In this document: positions 34,099 to 42,848 of the stretch, in pieces
Layout of the letters: each line of letters begins with the position of its first letter
Numbering within the stretch: position 1 is the first letter of the stretch
Assembly (NCBI RefSeq): GCF_030816965.1
Contig: NZ_JAUSYQ010000002.1
Coordinates: forward strand, 3,939,001-4,003,000
Source: Streptomyces canus
Lineage (GTDB): Bacteria > Actinomycetota > Actinomycetes > Streptomycetales > Streptomycetaceae
DNA length: 64,000 bases
Direction: 5' to 3'
Translations under genes and position numbers: made by a program
The notes under the pieces: generated by a model
What the model was told of the DNA's origin: nothing
The model's database searches: none
What the model saw: the letters and a program-made list of their open reading frames with translations, nothing else

Positions 34099-35210
34099 TG
34101 CCAGTCGGCGTCCGTCGTCGTGCCCGTCGGGTCGATGGTGGACAGGGCCCGGACCATCGTCTTGGCGACCTGGACGTACAGCGTGTTCGTCAGCTCGTGG
34201 GCGAGCGACTCGTCTATCTGGCGCTCCCGGTGCAGGAGCCAGAGGGTGAAGGCGAGGGTGGAGATGTCGCTGTTGAGGGGGTGGAGAGTCCCTTCCCGCT
34301 CACTCCAGTTCAGGACCGCGCCCGTCTCGCCGTCGACCACGAGGGTGTTGTCCTCGATCAGGTGACCGAGCACGATCAGGTGTTCGGCGCGGGACGGGAG
34401 GGCGACCAGCCGGTCGGCCCGGTGCTCCGCGAGGGTCGGCAGCGGGGCGTCCGGGTCGGTGTGGAAGAGGACACCGTCCTCGGGCAGGCCCGTCTCCGCC
34501 AGGAACCGGCGGGTCGGGGCATGCGTGAGCGTGGACGGGAAGTCGATGTCCTCGAAGCGGACGACGTGGCTGCGGCCGAACTCCTGGTCCAAAAGGCGCG
34601 GCGGGAGGTCCAGGGCCAGGCCGGACGCCGTGCCCGGGCCCGCCACCAGGGCCAGGGGGCGGATCAGGGCCGCGATCTTCCAGAACGTCGGTACCTCGCC
34701 GCCCGTGCCCTCCTCGAACACCGTCAGCAGCTGACGCGTCGCCTCCTCCACGGCCGTGGGACCGAAGCGGCCGGCGTACGCCGCGAACTGGCCGCGCACC
34801 TCCGTCAGTTCGTCCGTCGCCGTCGCGAAGCGGACCAGGGTGGGGAGCGAAGGGGCCAGCGGGGTGCGGTCCATCAGGTCCGGGCGGCCGGGGAAGAACG
34901 CCGTCGTCGAGACCTCGCCCGTGACGCCGTCGAGCAGGACCGACTCCCGCTCCCTGCCGTGCAGATCCGTCAGCCCGCCTATCACCAGCTGGTCGCACAC
35001 CTCCTGGCTGAGCTGTCCGCCCGGGCCGGCCGTCGCGTCCGCCACCGTCCGCAGGCCTTCCCGGCGCAGCTCCTCGAAGGTGAACAGGTCGCTGTCGCCT
35101 GGCAGTCCGGGGCCGCTGAGCCAGCGGCGGGTCGACACATGCGAGATGTACGGATGCAGTTCGTCCTCGGTCAGTCTGATCGCCGCTACGGCGGCATCGG
35201 TCGTGCTCAT
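34053..35210 (-). CDS. Tandem SUKH-4 domain protein
   Basis: A 385-aa protein with two copies of a SUKH-4-like fold. Copy 1 includes [18 protein letters not shown] and [17 protein letters not shown]; copy 2 includes [39 protein letters not shown] and [24 protein letters not shown] proteins are typically immunity proteins against polymorphic toxins, although solitary ones may have other roles. No toxin gene is adjacent. The ATG at 35210 has GGGGGAG upstream. The 3' end overlaps the nitrobindin gene. Confidence 0.7.
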   Translation of the reverse strand: MSTTDAAVAAIRLTEDELHPYISHVSTRRWLSGPGLPGDSDLFTFEELRREGLRTVADATAGPGGQLSQEVCDQLVIGGLTDLHGRERESVLLDGVTGEVSTTAFFPGRPDLMDRTPLAPSLPTLVRFATATDELTEVRGQFAAYAGRFGPTAVEEATRQLLTVFEEGTGGEVPTFWKIAALIRPLALVAGPGTASGLALDLPPRLLDQEFGRSHVVRFEDIDFPSTLTHAPTRRFLAETGLPEDGVLFHTDPDAPLPTLAEHRADRLVALPSRAEHLIVLGHLIEDNTLVVDGETGAVLNWSEREGTLHPLNSDISTLAFTLWLLHRERQIDESLAHELTNTLYVQVAKTMVRALSTIDPTGTTTDADWHYWTELFQDEVGGVL

Positions 35211-35342
35211 GGCTCCCCCGTGTGCTTCGTACGCAGTCCCCTGGCCGGGCACGGCACGGCGAACCCGTCGGGCCTGCGCTCGTCCCCCACTGCTCGAAAC
35301 ACTACGCGCCACCACTGACAACGCCCCCGTACCTGGGAGACG

Positions 35343-35875
35343 TCAGAGCACCCTCGCGCGTTCCCGCCCCGCGAGAATCGCCTCCACCGTCTGGGCCGGG
35401 GTCAGTGCGGAGGTGTCCAGCCACAGGCCGATCCGCGGAGTCGACGCCCGCAGCGCCTCGTCCAGCGCGGGGATCGTCCAGACCTCGTCGTCGTAGCCCG
35501 TCTTCGCCCGGCCCGCCTCCCGGGCGGCCACCGTCGCGGCGTCCGGGGCCAGGACGACGACGTACAGCGGCCGGGTCCGGACCAGCCCGGCGTACGCCGT
35601 CAGGTCCTCGCCCAGCACCACGTCCTGCACGACGGCCGTGAACCCGGCCTCGGCGTACGCGTCCGCCGTCGCGGCCGACAACCGGTAACGCAGACGGAGT
35701 TGAGCCGAAGCCTCTCCGGAGGCGCCGGGCACTACTCCGCACGCCCGGACACGATCATCCGCCGGAACACGTCCCCCCGGACATGCGCCGCCCTCGGCAA
35801 CCGCTCGGCCAGCGCCTGCGCCACCGTGGACTTCCCGGCCGCCATCACGCCGGTGACCAGCACGACCCCGCGCAT
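35343..35875 (-). pseudogene. P-loop kinase (shikimate/gluconate-kinase like), frameshifted
   Basis: ATG 35875 begins MRGVVLVTGVMAAGKSTVAQ, with Walker A GVMAAGKST, and continues to VRGDVFRRMIVSGRAE before TAG at 35732-35734. The remainder (GEASAQLRLRYRLSAATADA, VVQDVVLGEDL, PLYVVVLAPDAATVAARE) is intact in another frame to 35343. Joining them needs one added base near 35731, giving a normal 177-residue nucleotide or small-molecule kinase. Either the gene is inactivated or the assembly lost a base. Its start overlaps the stop of a 42-aa membrane peptide gene. Confidence 0.8.
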
Positions 35876-36003
35876 CACGCGAAGTACACGCCGCCCACCA
35901 CGACCACGATCGCCGCCACCACGAACAGCAGGATCCACAGCGCCAGCTTGCCCAGTCCGGGCGGCGGTTCGTACTCGCGGGGCTCCTGACCGGGAGCACT
36001 CAT
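35875..36003 (-). CDS. 42-aa single-span membrane peptide in the Mo-hydroxylase operon
   Basis: ATG at 36003 overlaps the molybdenum-subunit stop (ATGA); the TGA at 35877-35875 overlaps the kinase ATG. The peptide has a 22-residue polar N-terminus (MSAPGQEPREYEPPPGLGKL) and one helix of about 18 hydrophobic residues ending VVVGGVYFA. It is too short for standard gene finders but sits exactly between two coupled genes. It may anchor or assist the hydroxylase at the membrane; this is inference. Confidence 0.7.
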   Translation of the reverse strand: MSAPGQEPREYEPPPGLGKLALWILLFVVAAIVVVVGGVYFA

Positions 36004-38309
36004 CGGTCCGTCACCACCGCGGCCTGCGGACGGATCGGGAGCCGGTTCACGGGACGGCCCGTCGCGGCCCGTACGGCCGACGCGACGGCCGCCGGGGACG
36101 TGACCACCGGCACCGCGCTGGCCGCCTTGGCACCGAACGGGGCGACCACGTCCCGCTCCTCGACGAGCTTGACGATCCGGATCTCCGGCGCGTCCAGGGC
36201 CGTCGGCAGCGCGTACCCCGTGAGGTCCGGGTGGCGGATCAGCCCGCGCGCGCTGCGCAGGTTCTCGGTGAGCGCTATCCCGACGCCCTGGGTGACGCCC
36301 GCTTCGATACGGGCCTCCAGCTGGGCGGGGTTGAGGATCCGGCCGACGTCCTGGGCGAGCGCCAGCTCGACCACACGGACCGAGCCGAGCTCGATGTCGA
36401 CGTCGACCACCGCGCGGATCGCGCAGAACGCCATCCCGACGAAGGCGTCGCCCTGGCCGATCTCGTTGAGGGGTTCCGTCGGGTGCGGACGGCACTGGGC
36501 CGTCGCCCACAGTTCCTTGCCGTCCATGGCCTCGGTGACGGTCGTCGACAGGACTCCGTCGTACGAGGTGATCTTGCCGTCGGTGATCTGGAGCAGTTCG
36601 GTGGACATGCCGAACTTGTGCGCCAGGGGCTGGAGCAGCTGGGTGCGGACCATCTTGGCCGCGCGCTCCACCGCGCCGCCCGAGACCCAGGTGTGACGAC
36701 CGCGGCAGCCCGGGCCGGCCGGTGGCTGGTCGGTGTCGACGGGGGCCACATGGACCTCGTCGATGCCGAGGGTCTCCTGGACGATCTGGCGGGCCAGGGT
36801 GGTGAAGCCCTGGCCGGTCTCCACGGCCGCGCAGAGCACCGTGGCGACGCCGTCCTGGACCCGTACGGTCGCCGTGGAGACCTCGTCCGCGCCCTCCGCG
36901 CCGAGCATGTGCACCATGCCGAGGCCGTAGCCGACGCCCCTGCGGATCGCGCCCGGCTCGCCCGCGCCCTCCGGGCCGCCGGGCAGCAGCCACTCGTTCT
37001 CGGGGGTGTCCTTGGGGAGGGCAGGCAGCGGGAAGTCCCGTACGGCCTGGAGCAGTTCGGCGACCGGAGCGGGGCAGGTGACCGTCTGGCCGGTCGGGAG
37101 TATGTCGCCGGTGGCGAGGGCATTGCGCAGGCGCAGTTCGGCCGGGTCGACGCCCAGCTTCTTGGCCAGCTTGTCCATCTGTGCCTCGTAGGCGGCGCAC
37201 ACCTGCATCGCGCCCTCACCCCGGACATGGCCGGAGGGCGGGTTGTTGGTGCGGACGGCCCAGCCCTCGATGAAGGCGTTCGGGACGACGTACGGTCCGC
37301 AGGCGAATCCCACGGCGGCGGCCAGGGCCTCGGAGGAGGTGTCGGCGTAGGCGCCCGCGTCGAGCAGGATCTGTGCCTCGACCTTGACCAGCTTGCCCTC
37401 GGCGTCGGCGTGGTGACGGTATCTCAGCAGGGTGGGATGACGGTGCACGTGGCCGAGGAAGGACTCCTCGCGCGTGGCCGTCAGCTTGACCGGGCAGCCG
37501 GTCTTGAGCGCGAGCAGGCCGAGCGGGAGCTGGAAGCCCTGGTCCTCGCGGTCGGCGGTGGCACCGGGGACGCCGGTGACGACGACCTTGACGCGCTCGG
37601 GCTCGAGTCCGTAACAGGCGGCGGCCGTGTCGCGGTCGGCGTGCGGGTCGGTGGAGGCCAGGTAGAGCTCGACACCGCCGTCGGGGCGGGGCACGGCGAG
37701 ACCGGCCTCGGCGCCGATGGGGGCGGGGTCCTGGCGGCCGATGCGGTACTGGCCCTCGACGACGATCTCACCGGTCGCGGAGGGGTCGCCGTGCTGCAGC
37801 GGGATGTGCCGGACCAGGTTGCCGTCGGGGTGCAGGGGCTCGGCTTCGAAGGCCTGCTCCGGGTCGGTGACCGGGTCGAGGACCTCGTACTCGACGATGA
37901 CGGCCGCCGCGGCCATGCGCGCGGTGTCGGGGTGGTCGGCGGCGACGGCCGCGATGGGCTCGCCGTGATGGCGTACGACCTCGGAGGCGAAGACCGGACG
38001 ATCGGCCTTGCCGCGGCCGTGCACCGGGCTGCCGGGCACGTCCTCGTGGGTGACGACCGCGCGGACTCCGGGCATCTCACGCGCGTGGGAGGTGTCGATG
38101 GACACGATGCGCGCGTGCGCGTGCGGGGAGCGCAGGACGGCCGCCCACAGCAGGCCCTCGGCCCACAGGTCGGCCGCGTACGGGAAGGTGCCCTCGGTCT
38201 TCGCGCGGGCGTCGGCGGGCGGCAGAGAGACGCCGATGCCGTGCGGAATCGGCTCGGGGGCAGGTGCTGCCTCCGCGGCGGTGGTCGCGGTGGCGGCTTC
38301 GTTGCTCAC
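36000..38309 (-). CDS. Xanthine dehydrogenase family, molybdopterin-binding subunit
   Basis: A 769-aa large subunit. N-terminal aldehyde-oxidase a/b hammerhead (ADARAKTEGTFPYAADL), then Mo-cofactor domains with GQGFTTLARQIVQETLG and PLNEIGQGDAFVGMAFC. The C-terminal catalytic stretch, normally GxGE with the base glutamate, reads PFGAKAASAVPVVTSP (residues about 724-739) with no glutamate. So it may act on an unusual substrate or be inactive. GTG at 38309 has GGAGG upstream and overlaps the 2Fe-2S gene stop (GTGA). It would hydroxylate a purine, aldehyde or N-heterocycle. Confidence 0.88.
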   Translation of the reverse strand: MSNEAATATTAAEAAPAPEPIPHGIGVSLPPADARAKTEGTFPYAADLWAEGLLWAAVLRSPHAHARIVSIDTSHAREMPGVRAVVTHEDVPGSPVHGRGKADRPVFASEVVRHHGEPIAAVAADHPDTARMAAAAVIVEYEVLDPVTDPEQAFEAEPLHPDGNLVRHIPLQHGDPSATGEIVVEGQYRIGRQDPAPIGAEAGLAVPRPDGGVELYLASTDPHADRDTAAACYGLEPERVKVVVTGVPGATADREDQGFQLPLGLLALKTGCPVKLTATREESFLGHVHRHPTLLRYRHHADAEGKLVKVEAQILLDAGAYADTSSEALAAAVGFACGPYVVPNAFIEGWAVRTNNPPSGHVRGEGAMQVCAAYEAQMDKLAKKLGVDPAELRLRNALATGDILPTGQTVTCPAPVAELLQAVRDFPLPALPKDTPENEWLLPGGPEGAGEPGAIRRGVGYGLGMVHMLGAEGADEVSTATVRVQDGVATVLCAAVETGQGFTTLARQIVQETLGIDEVHVAPVDTDQPPAGPGCRGRHTWVSGGAVERAAKMVRTQLLQPLAHKFGMSTELLQITDGKITSYDGVLSTTVTEAMDGKELWATAQCRPHPTEPLNEIGQGDAFVGMAFCAIRAVVDVDIELGSVRVVELALAQDVGRILNPAQLEARIEAGVTQGVGIALTENLRSARGLIRHPDLTGYALPTALDAPEIRIVKLVEERDVVAPFGAKAASAVPVVTSPAAVASAVRAATGRPVNRLPIRPQAAVVTDR

Positions 38310-40081
38310 GCCTGGCCTCCGTCCTGTCCCTGTCCGTATGCCTGCTCATGCGGTCCGGCGGTGCCCGGGAACCCCGGAGAGTCGAACGCCGACGGGTGGA
38401 CGCTTCCGCCCCCGGGGCCCGCCTGATGCGGGATACGTGCCTCGTCGCCGTCCGTCTCACCGTCGCCCGTCGCGTGTGCCTCGCGCTCGGCGACGACCTC
38501 CTTGACGGCGTCGACGACGCCCCGGTAGCCGGAGCAGCGGCAGAGGTTGCCGCACAGCGCCTGGCGGGTCTCCAGCTCGGTGGGTGCGGGGTTGCCCTCG
38601 AGCAGGTCGTGCACGGTCATCGCCATGCCGGGCACGCAGAACCCGCACTGCACGGCGCCACACCGGGCGAGCGCCCGCTGCACGTCGGAGGGCCGGCCGT
38701 CCTCGGCGAGACCCTCGACGGTACGGACCTCACTGCCGGCGGCGGTCACCGCGGGCACCAGGCAGGAGGCGACGAGCCGCCCGTCGACCTGGACGTTGCA
38801 CGCCCCGCACTCGCCCTGCGAGCAGCCGTCCTTGGCGCCGGCGAGCCCGAGCCGCTCGCGCAGCACGTAGAGCAGCGACTCGCCGATCCAGGCGTCGGTG
38901 ACGGGGCGGTCGACGCCGTTGACGCGCAGGACGTAGGAGGCGAGGGGGTGTTCCTCGCCGGGGAGCGCGGGGGCCTGGTCGTCGGGGTTCTCGTCGGAGT
39001 CGCTCGCGCGCTCCTCCGCGGCCTCCGGCCCCCGTTCGTCGCCGCCGTCGGCCAGGGCGTGCTCCGCACCGGGCTCGGCGGGGCCGTCAGCGGCTCCCAC
39101 GGCCTCTTCGGGATCCTCGGAGCCCCTTGGGGGCGCCGATGCCTCACCGAGGCCGGGAGAGGGCTGTGAGGCGGTTGCGGAGGGGCTGTTCCCAAGGGAC
39201 TCGGCGAGACCGATGCCGTGGCCGTTGCTGTCGGCGTGGGGCTGTGCGGAGTCCTGGGCCGGCTCGGGCCGCAGCGGCGCGTCGGCGACGGCGTGACTTC
39301 CGGGGTGCGCGGCGGACGGCAGGTGCGTGTCGTCCGCCGTCACGGCGTGCGCGTCACCGGCCGGTCCGTCACCGGCGGGCTCATGCGCGTGGCCGTCGCC
39401 CGCCGGCCCGGTGTGGCCGTCGCCCACCGCCCCACCGTGACCGTTGTCGAAGCCGCCACCGTGCGGCACGTGCGTGTGCCGTTCCCCGGCCGGTTCGTCG
39501 TGCTCGGGTCCCGCTCCCGGGCCGTCCTGGGGCTGGTCCCCCCACGGCTGTGCCGGCTGCGTCGCCCAGGGTGCGGCCGCGCCGCCCGGCAGGGTCGCCG
39601 GAGGGGTGCCGCCCCACTGCTCGACCAGGGACGACGTGGTGAACTCGCCCGATTCGTCCGGGAGGTCGCCGCCGGCGACGGGGATCGACCACTGTCCGGT
39701 GACGTCGTGGCCCGGCGCGGGCGCGGCCGCGGTGTCCTCGACGTTCCACTGCTGAGTGGTCGCGGGATTGTACGGGAACTGCCCGGTCTGGCCCTGCGGC
39801 AGGTTGCTCGGGTCGGGCCACTGCGCGCCCTCAACCGGCACGGCCCAGCTGCCCGGCGCCGCCGGGTCGGTCCCGTCACCCGGCGCGGCCGTTATCTGCG
39901 GCGGCACGTAGCCGTGACCGGGCGCGGCCAGCGGGCTGTCGGCGGAGGCCAGGAGGGCGTCAATGCCCCCTTCGGGGAGCTTCACGAAGGCGGTCGCGCC
40001 GTCGTCGTAGTCACCCTGGGGCAGCGGGTCCCAGCGGCCGGCTGCCCGGGGCGTGCCCTCTCCGTGCTGGTCGTCGGTCAC
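38306..40081 (-). CDS. 2Fe-2S subunit with long disordered N-terminus
   Basis: A 591-aa protein. The last 205 residues are a standard xanthine-dehydrogenase 2Fe-2S subunit: plant-type cluster (CSQGECGACNV plus a later Cys) and the alpha-helical domain cluster (CGFCVPGMAMTVHDLLEG; LCGNLCRCSGYRG). The first 385 residues are low complexity, rich in Gly, Asp, Pro, Ala and Gln, with a His-rich part (residues about 200-260, many HxH and GDGH). Ordinary subunits are about 160-180 aa. The GTG at 40081 overlaps the FAD gene stop. Codon use is normal throughout, so the extension looks translated. Confidence 0.88.
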   Translation of the reverse strand: MTDDQHGEGTPRAAGRWDPLPQGDYDDGATAFVKLPEGGIDALLASADSPLAAPGHGYVPPQITAAPGDGTDPAAPGSWAVPVEGAQWPDPSNLPQGQTGQFPYNPATTQQWNVEDTAAAPAPGHDVTGQWSIPVAGGDLPDESGEFTTSSLVEQWGGTPPATLPGGAAAPWATQPAQPWGDQPQDGPGAGPEHDEPAGERHTHVPHGGGFDNGHGGAVGDGHTGPAGDGHAHEPAGDGPAGDAHAVTADDTHLPSAAHPGSHAVADAPLRPEPAQDSAQPHADSNGHGIGLAESLGNSPSATASQPSPGLGEASAPPRGSEDPEEAVGAADGPAEPGAEHALADGGDERGPEAAEERASDSDENPDDQAPALPGEEHPLASYVLRVNGVDRPVTDAWIGESLLYVLRERLGLAGAKDGCSQGECGACNVQVDGRLVASCLVPAVTAAGSEVRTVEGLAEDGRPSDVQRALARCGAVQCGFCVPGMAMTVHDLLEGNPAPTELETRQALCGNLCRCSGYRGVVDAVKEVVAEREAHATGDGETDGDEARIPHQAGPGGGSVHPSAFDSPGFPGTAGPHEQAYGQGQDGGQA

Positions 40082-40971
40082 GAAAGTGCCCTCCCCAGTG
40101 CTCGTCGGGCCAGCGCGGCGACAGTGCGCCGCAGATGCAGTACTGCGGGCGGATGCTGCGGCACGGTGCCGTCCGCGGCCGGTGCCGGGTCGGGGATGCA
40201 GGCCGCGGACACGTACTCGCCGAAGGCCTCCAGGGCCTCCGGGACGATCGCGCGGTTGTTGTCCCAGTCGATGAGCCGGGCGACCCACTGCTCGGCGTCC
40301 AGGGGGCGCAGCGGCATCGGCGCTATGGCACCGACGGCCAACCTGACCCCGCGCCTGGCCGGGTCGAGGACCAGCGCGACGGAGGCCATCGCGCGGCCCG
40401 GGCCGGTACGGCCGGTGACCTTGAGGAAGACCTGCGGGGCGTGCAGCAGCGGCACGCGCACGTAGCCGATGAGTTCGCCCGCGCGCAGCATCTCCATGCC
40501 GGCCAGCAGGTGCGAGACCGGCATCTCCCGGCGGGCTCCGTCCGGGCCCGCGATGATCAGCGTGGCTTCGAGGGCGGCGAGGACGGGCAGCGCGTCGCCC
40601 GTCGGCGCCGCCGAGGCGATGTTGCCGCCCAGGGTGCCCGCGTTGCGGATCTGCGGCGGACCGGCGGCGCGGGCGGCGGCCGCCAGCGCGGGGATGAGAG
40701 CGGCGAAGTCGGGGCGGCCCATGCGCGCGTGCGTGAGTCCGGCGCCGAGGAGCGCGTGGCCGTCCTGGTACTGCCAGCCGCGGATCTCGCTGATGCGGCC
40801 GAGGCCGACGAGAGCGGCCGGCCTGAGCTGCCCGGAGTTGACGGCGGCCATCAGGTCGGTGCCGCCGGCGACGGGCACGGCGGCGGGCATGGCGGTGAGG
40901 GCCGCCACGGCCTCGTCCAGCGTCGTGGGCAGCGTGACGGCCTGCGCCGCCTGCGGTGTGTGCGTGGTCAA
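40078..40971 (-). CDS. Molybdenum-hydroxylase FAD-binding subunit
   Basis: A 297-aa medium subunit (CoxM/XdhB type): FAD pyrophosphate motifs PVAGGTDLMAAVNSG (about residues 35-49) and RNAGTLGGNIASAAPTGDALP (about 102-122). It passes electrons from the 2Fe-2S subunit to the acceptor. The TTG at 40971 was chosen because GGGAAGGGG lies just upstream and the sequence from there matches the family; the frame remains open to 41070. It is the first gene of the operon FAD, 2Fe-2S, Mo, 42-aa peptide, kinase. Confidence 0.88.
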   Translation of the reverse strand: MTTHTPQAAQAVTLPTTLDEAVAALTAMPAAVPVAGGTDLMAAVNSGQLRPAALVGLGRISEIRGWQYQDGHALLGAGLTHARMGRPDFAALIPALAAAARAAGPPQIRNAGTLGGNIASAAPTGDALPVLAALEATLIIAGPDGARREMPVSHLLAGMEMLRAGELIGYVRVPLLHAPQVFLKVTGRTGPGRAMASVALVLDPARRGVRLAVGAIAPMPLRPLDAEQWVARLIDWDNNRAIVPEALEAFGEYVSAACIPDPAPAADGTVPQHPPAVLHLRRTVAALARRALGRALS

Positions 40972-41215
40972 ACCGGCTGCCCCTTCCCGCTGCCCCACCT
41001 GGTCCTGCTGGTCCTGCCTGTTGCTGCCGTACGGTACGTGCTGACAGGGCGGACGTGGCAACTCTGGCACATCTTCGCAACACTCGAAGACAGGGGTCCG
41101 CTAGGAGACGTTCGGTGGCATTCGCCCGCCCCATCAGGGAGAGGTCCGTTTTCACACGGGATCACCTACACATACCGATTGACACTCTTCGGTGACCCTT
41201 AGGGTTCTTTTTCCC
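40972..41215. promoter_or_regulatory. Promoter region of the molybdenum-hydroxylase operon
   Basis: 244 bases upstream of the FAD-subunit gene and downstream of the hexosaminidase. The part around 41150-41215 is AT-rich and includes ACCCT-T-AGGGT at about 41196-41206. No recognised regulator site was found. It holds no convincing gene. Confidence 0.35.
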
Positions 41216-42847
41216 TTACCTGTTCGGAGGCGCTCCCTCGATGGGCCGGCCGAGCACACCGGGCCGCTTCTGCCACGGCAGCGGCCCCGTGGGCTGCCGG
41301 TAGCCGACGCCCAGGGCGTCGAGCAGCTCGTAGTGGGCGGCCATCCGCCGCTCGAAGTCGGCGAAGTCCCGTTCCGCGGGGGCTGGCAGAGCGCTCCAGG
41401 CCACCTCGGCGAAGGCCACGAGGCGCGGGAACGCCTGGTAGTCCACGCGCCCGTGATCCTCCATCACCTCCGTCCACAGGTTGGCCTGCGTGCCCAGGAC
41501 GTGCGCGGCCTCCTCCGAAGTCAGCTGCGGCGGAACGGGTTCGAAGCGATACACGTCCTCCAGGGTGCGGACGTAGCCGATCGGCACCGGCTCGTCCGTT
41601 CCGCCGTCCTGGCGGTGGTCCAGGTACACATACTGCTCGGGGCACATCACGACGTCATGGCCGGAGCGTGCGGCGGCGATCCCGCCCTCGTAGCCGCGCC
41701 ACGAGGAGACGGCGGCCCCTTCGGCGAGTCCGCCCTCCAGGATCTCGTCCCAGCCGATGAGCCTGCGCCCGCGCGCGGTCAGCCACGTGTCGAAGTGACC
41801 GATGAACCACGACTGCAGTCCGTCCTCGTCGTCGAGCCCGAGTTCCTCGATACGGGCCTGGACGAGGGGCGACTCCCGCCACTGCTCCTTGGCGCATTCG
41901 TCGCCGCCGATGTGAATGAACTCGGAAGGGAACAGCTCCAGCAGTTCCTCGAACACGCCCTCGTAGAAGCGCAGGGTGTTGTCAGTGGGGGCGAGTACGT
42001 TCAGAGAGACGCCCCAGCTGTCCCAGACCGTGAGGGAGGTCGTGTCGATGACGTCGGTGTTGCCGAGTTCCGGGTACGCGGTGATGGCGGCCTGCGAGTG
42101 TCCGGGTACGTCGATTTCGGGGACGACGGTGATATGCCGCTCGGCGGCGTAGGCGACGATCTCCCGGATGTCGTCCTGGGTGTAGAAGCCACCGTGCGGC
42201 TTCTCCTCCCACAGCGGTGAGGCCCCGTGGCCGAATTTGGTACGCGCCCGCCATGAGCCCACCTCGGTGAGCCGGGGGTACCTCTTGATCTCGATCCGCC
42301 AGCCCTGGTCGTCCGTCAAGTGGAAGTGGAAGACGTTGAGTTTGTGCGCGGCCATCAGGTCGAGGTAGCGCAGGACTCCGTCCTTGGGCGTGAAGTGCCG
42401 TGCCACGTCGAGCATGAGGCCGCGCCAACGGAATCGGGGAGCGTCGCTGATGGTGACCGGGGGCACCTCCCAGGCGCGCTCGGAGGTGACGGGGGCGCGA
42501 CGGAAGGCGGCGGGGCCGATCAGCTGACGGAAGGTCTGGGCGCCGTAGAACAGGCCCTCGCGGCCGGCCCCGTCGATGACGACGGCGTGTTCGTCCACGG
42601 TGAGGCGGTACGCCTCGGGGCTGCCGAGTTCGTCCGCGAGGGACGGCGCGATCCGCAGCTGGATGCGGCTCCCGCCGGAGGCGTACGGCTCCAGCGGCAG
42701 GCCCGTCGCCGCGCCGACCGTGGTGCGCAGCCAGCGGGCCACCCCTCCGGCGCCCCGGCCGGCTTCGATCTCGGTGTCCTCGTCGAGGACGAACGGCCGC
42801 CCGCCGGGGGCGCCGACGCTCGACGGCGCGGGAATCAGTGAAGTCAC
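41216..42847 (-). CDS. Cytoplasmic beta-N-acetylhexosaminidase (GH20)
   Basis: A 543-aa enzyme removing terminal N-acetylhexosamine by substrate-assisted catalysis. The catalytic pair is Asp316-Glu317 in HIGGDECAKEQW; LDVARHFTPKDGVLRYLD and HFHLTDDQGWRIEI are classic GH20 blocks. There is no signal peptide, so it works inside the cell on imported sugars. GTG at 42847 starts one base after the permease stop, making it the last gene of the sugar ABC operon. In S. coelicolor this corresponds to SCO2943 by recollection; chitobiose or another GlcNAc oligosaccharide is a plausible substrate. Confidence 0.93.
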   Translation of the reverse strand: MTSLIPAPSSVGAPGGRPFVLDEDTEIEAGRGAGGVARWLRTTVGAATGLPLEPYASGGSRIQLRIAPSLADELGSPEAYRLTVDEHAVVIDGAGREGLFYGAQTFRQLIGPAAFRRAPVTSERAWEVPPVTISDAPRFRWRGLMLDVARHFTPKDGVLRYLDLMAAHKLNVFHFHLTDDQGWRIEIKRYPRLTEVGSWRARTKFGHGASPLWEEKPHGGFYTQDDIREIVAYAAERHITVVPEIDVPGHSQAAITAYPELGNTDVIDTTSLTVWDSWGVSLNVLAPTDNTLRFYEGVFEELLELFPSEFIHIGGDECAKEQWRESPLVQARIEELGLDDEDGLQSWFIGHFDTWLTARGRRLIGWDEILEGGLAEGAAVSSWRGYEGGIAAARSGHDVVMCPEQYVYLDHRQDGGTDEPVPIGYVRTLEDVYRFEPVPPQLTSEEAAHVLGTQANLWTEVMEDHGRVDYQAFPRLVAFAEVAWSALPAPAERDFADFERRMAAHYELLDALGVGYRQPTGPLPWQKRPGVLGRPIEGAPPNR

Positions 42848-42848
42848 G

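Noticed and set aside
41196..41206. ACCCT-T-AGGGT as a terminator of the hexosaminidase operon
   Set aside because: The arms are only five bases with almost no loop; the following T-run is on the strand opposite to transcription.
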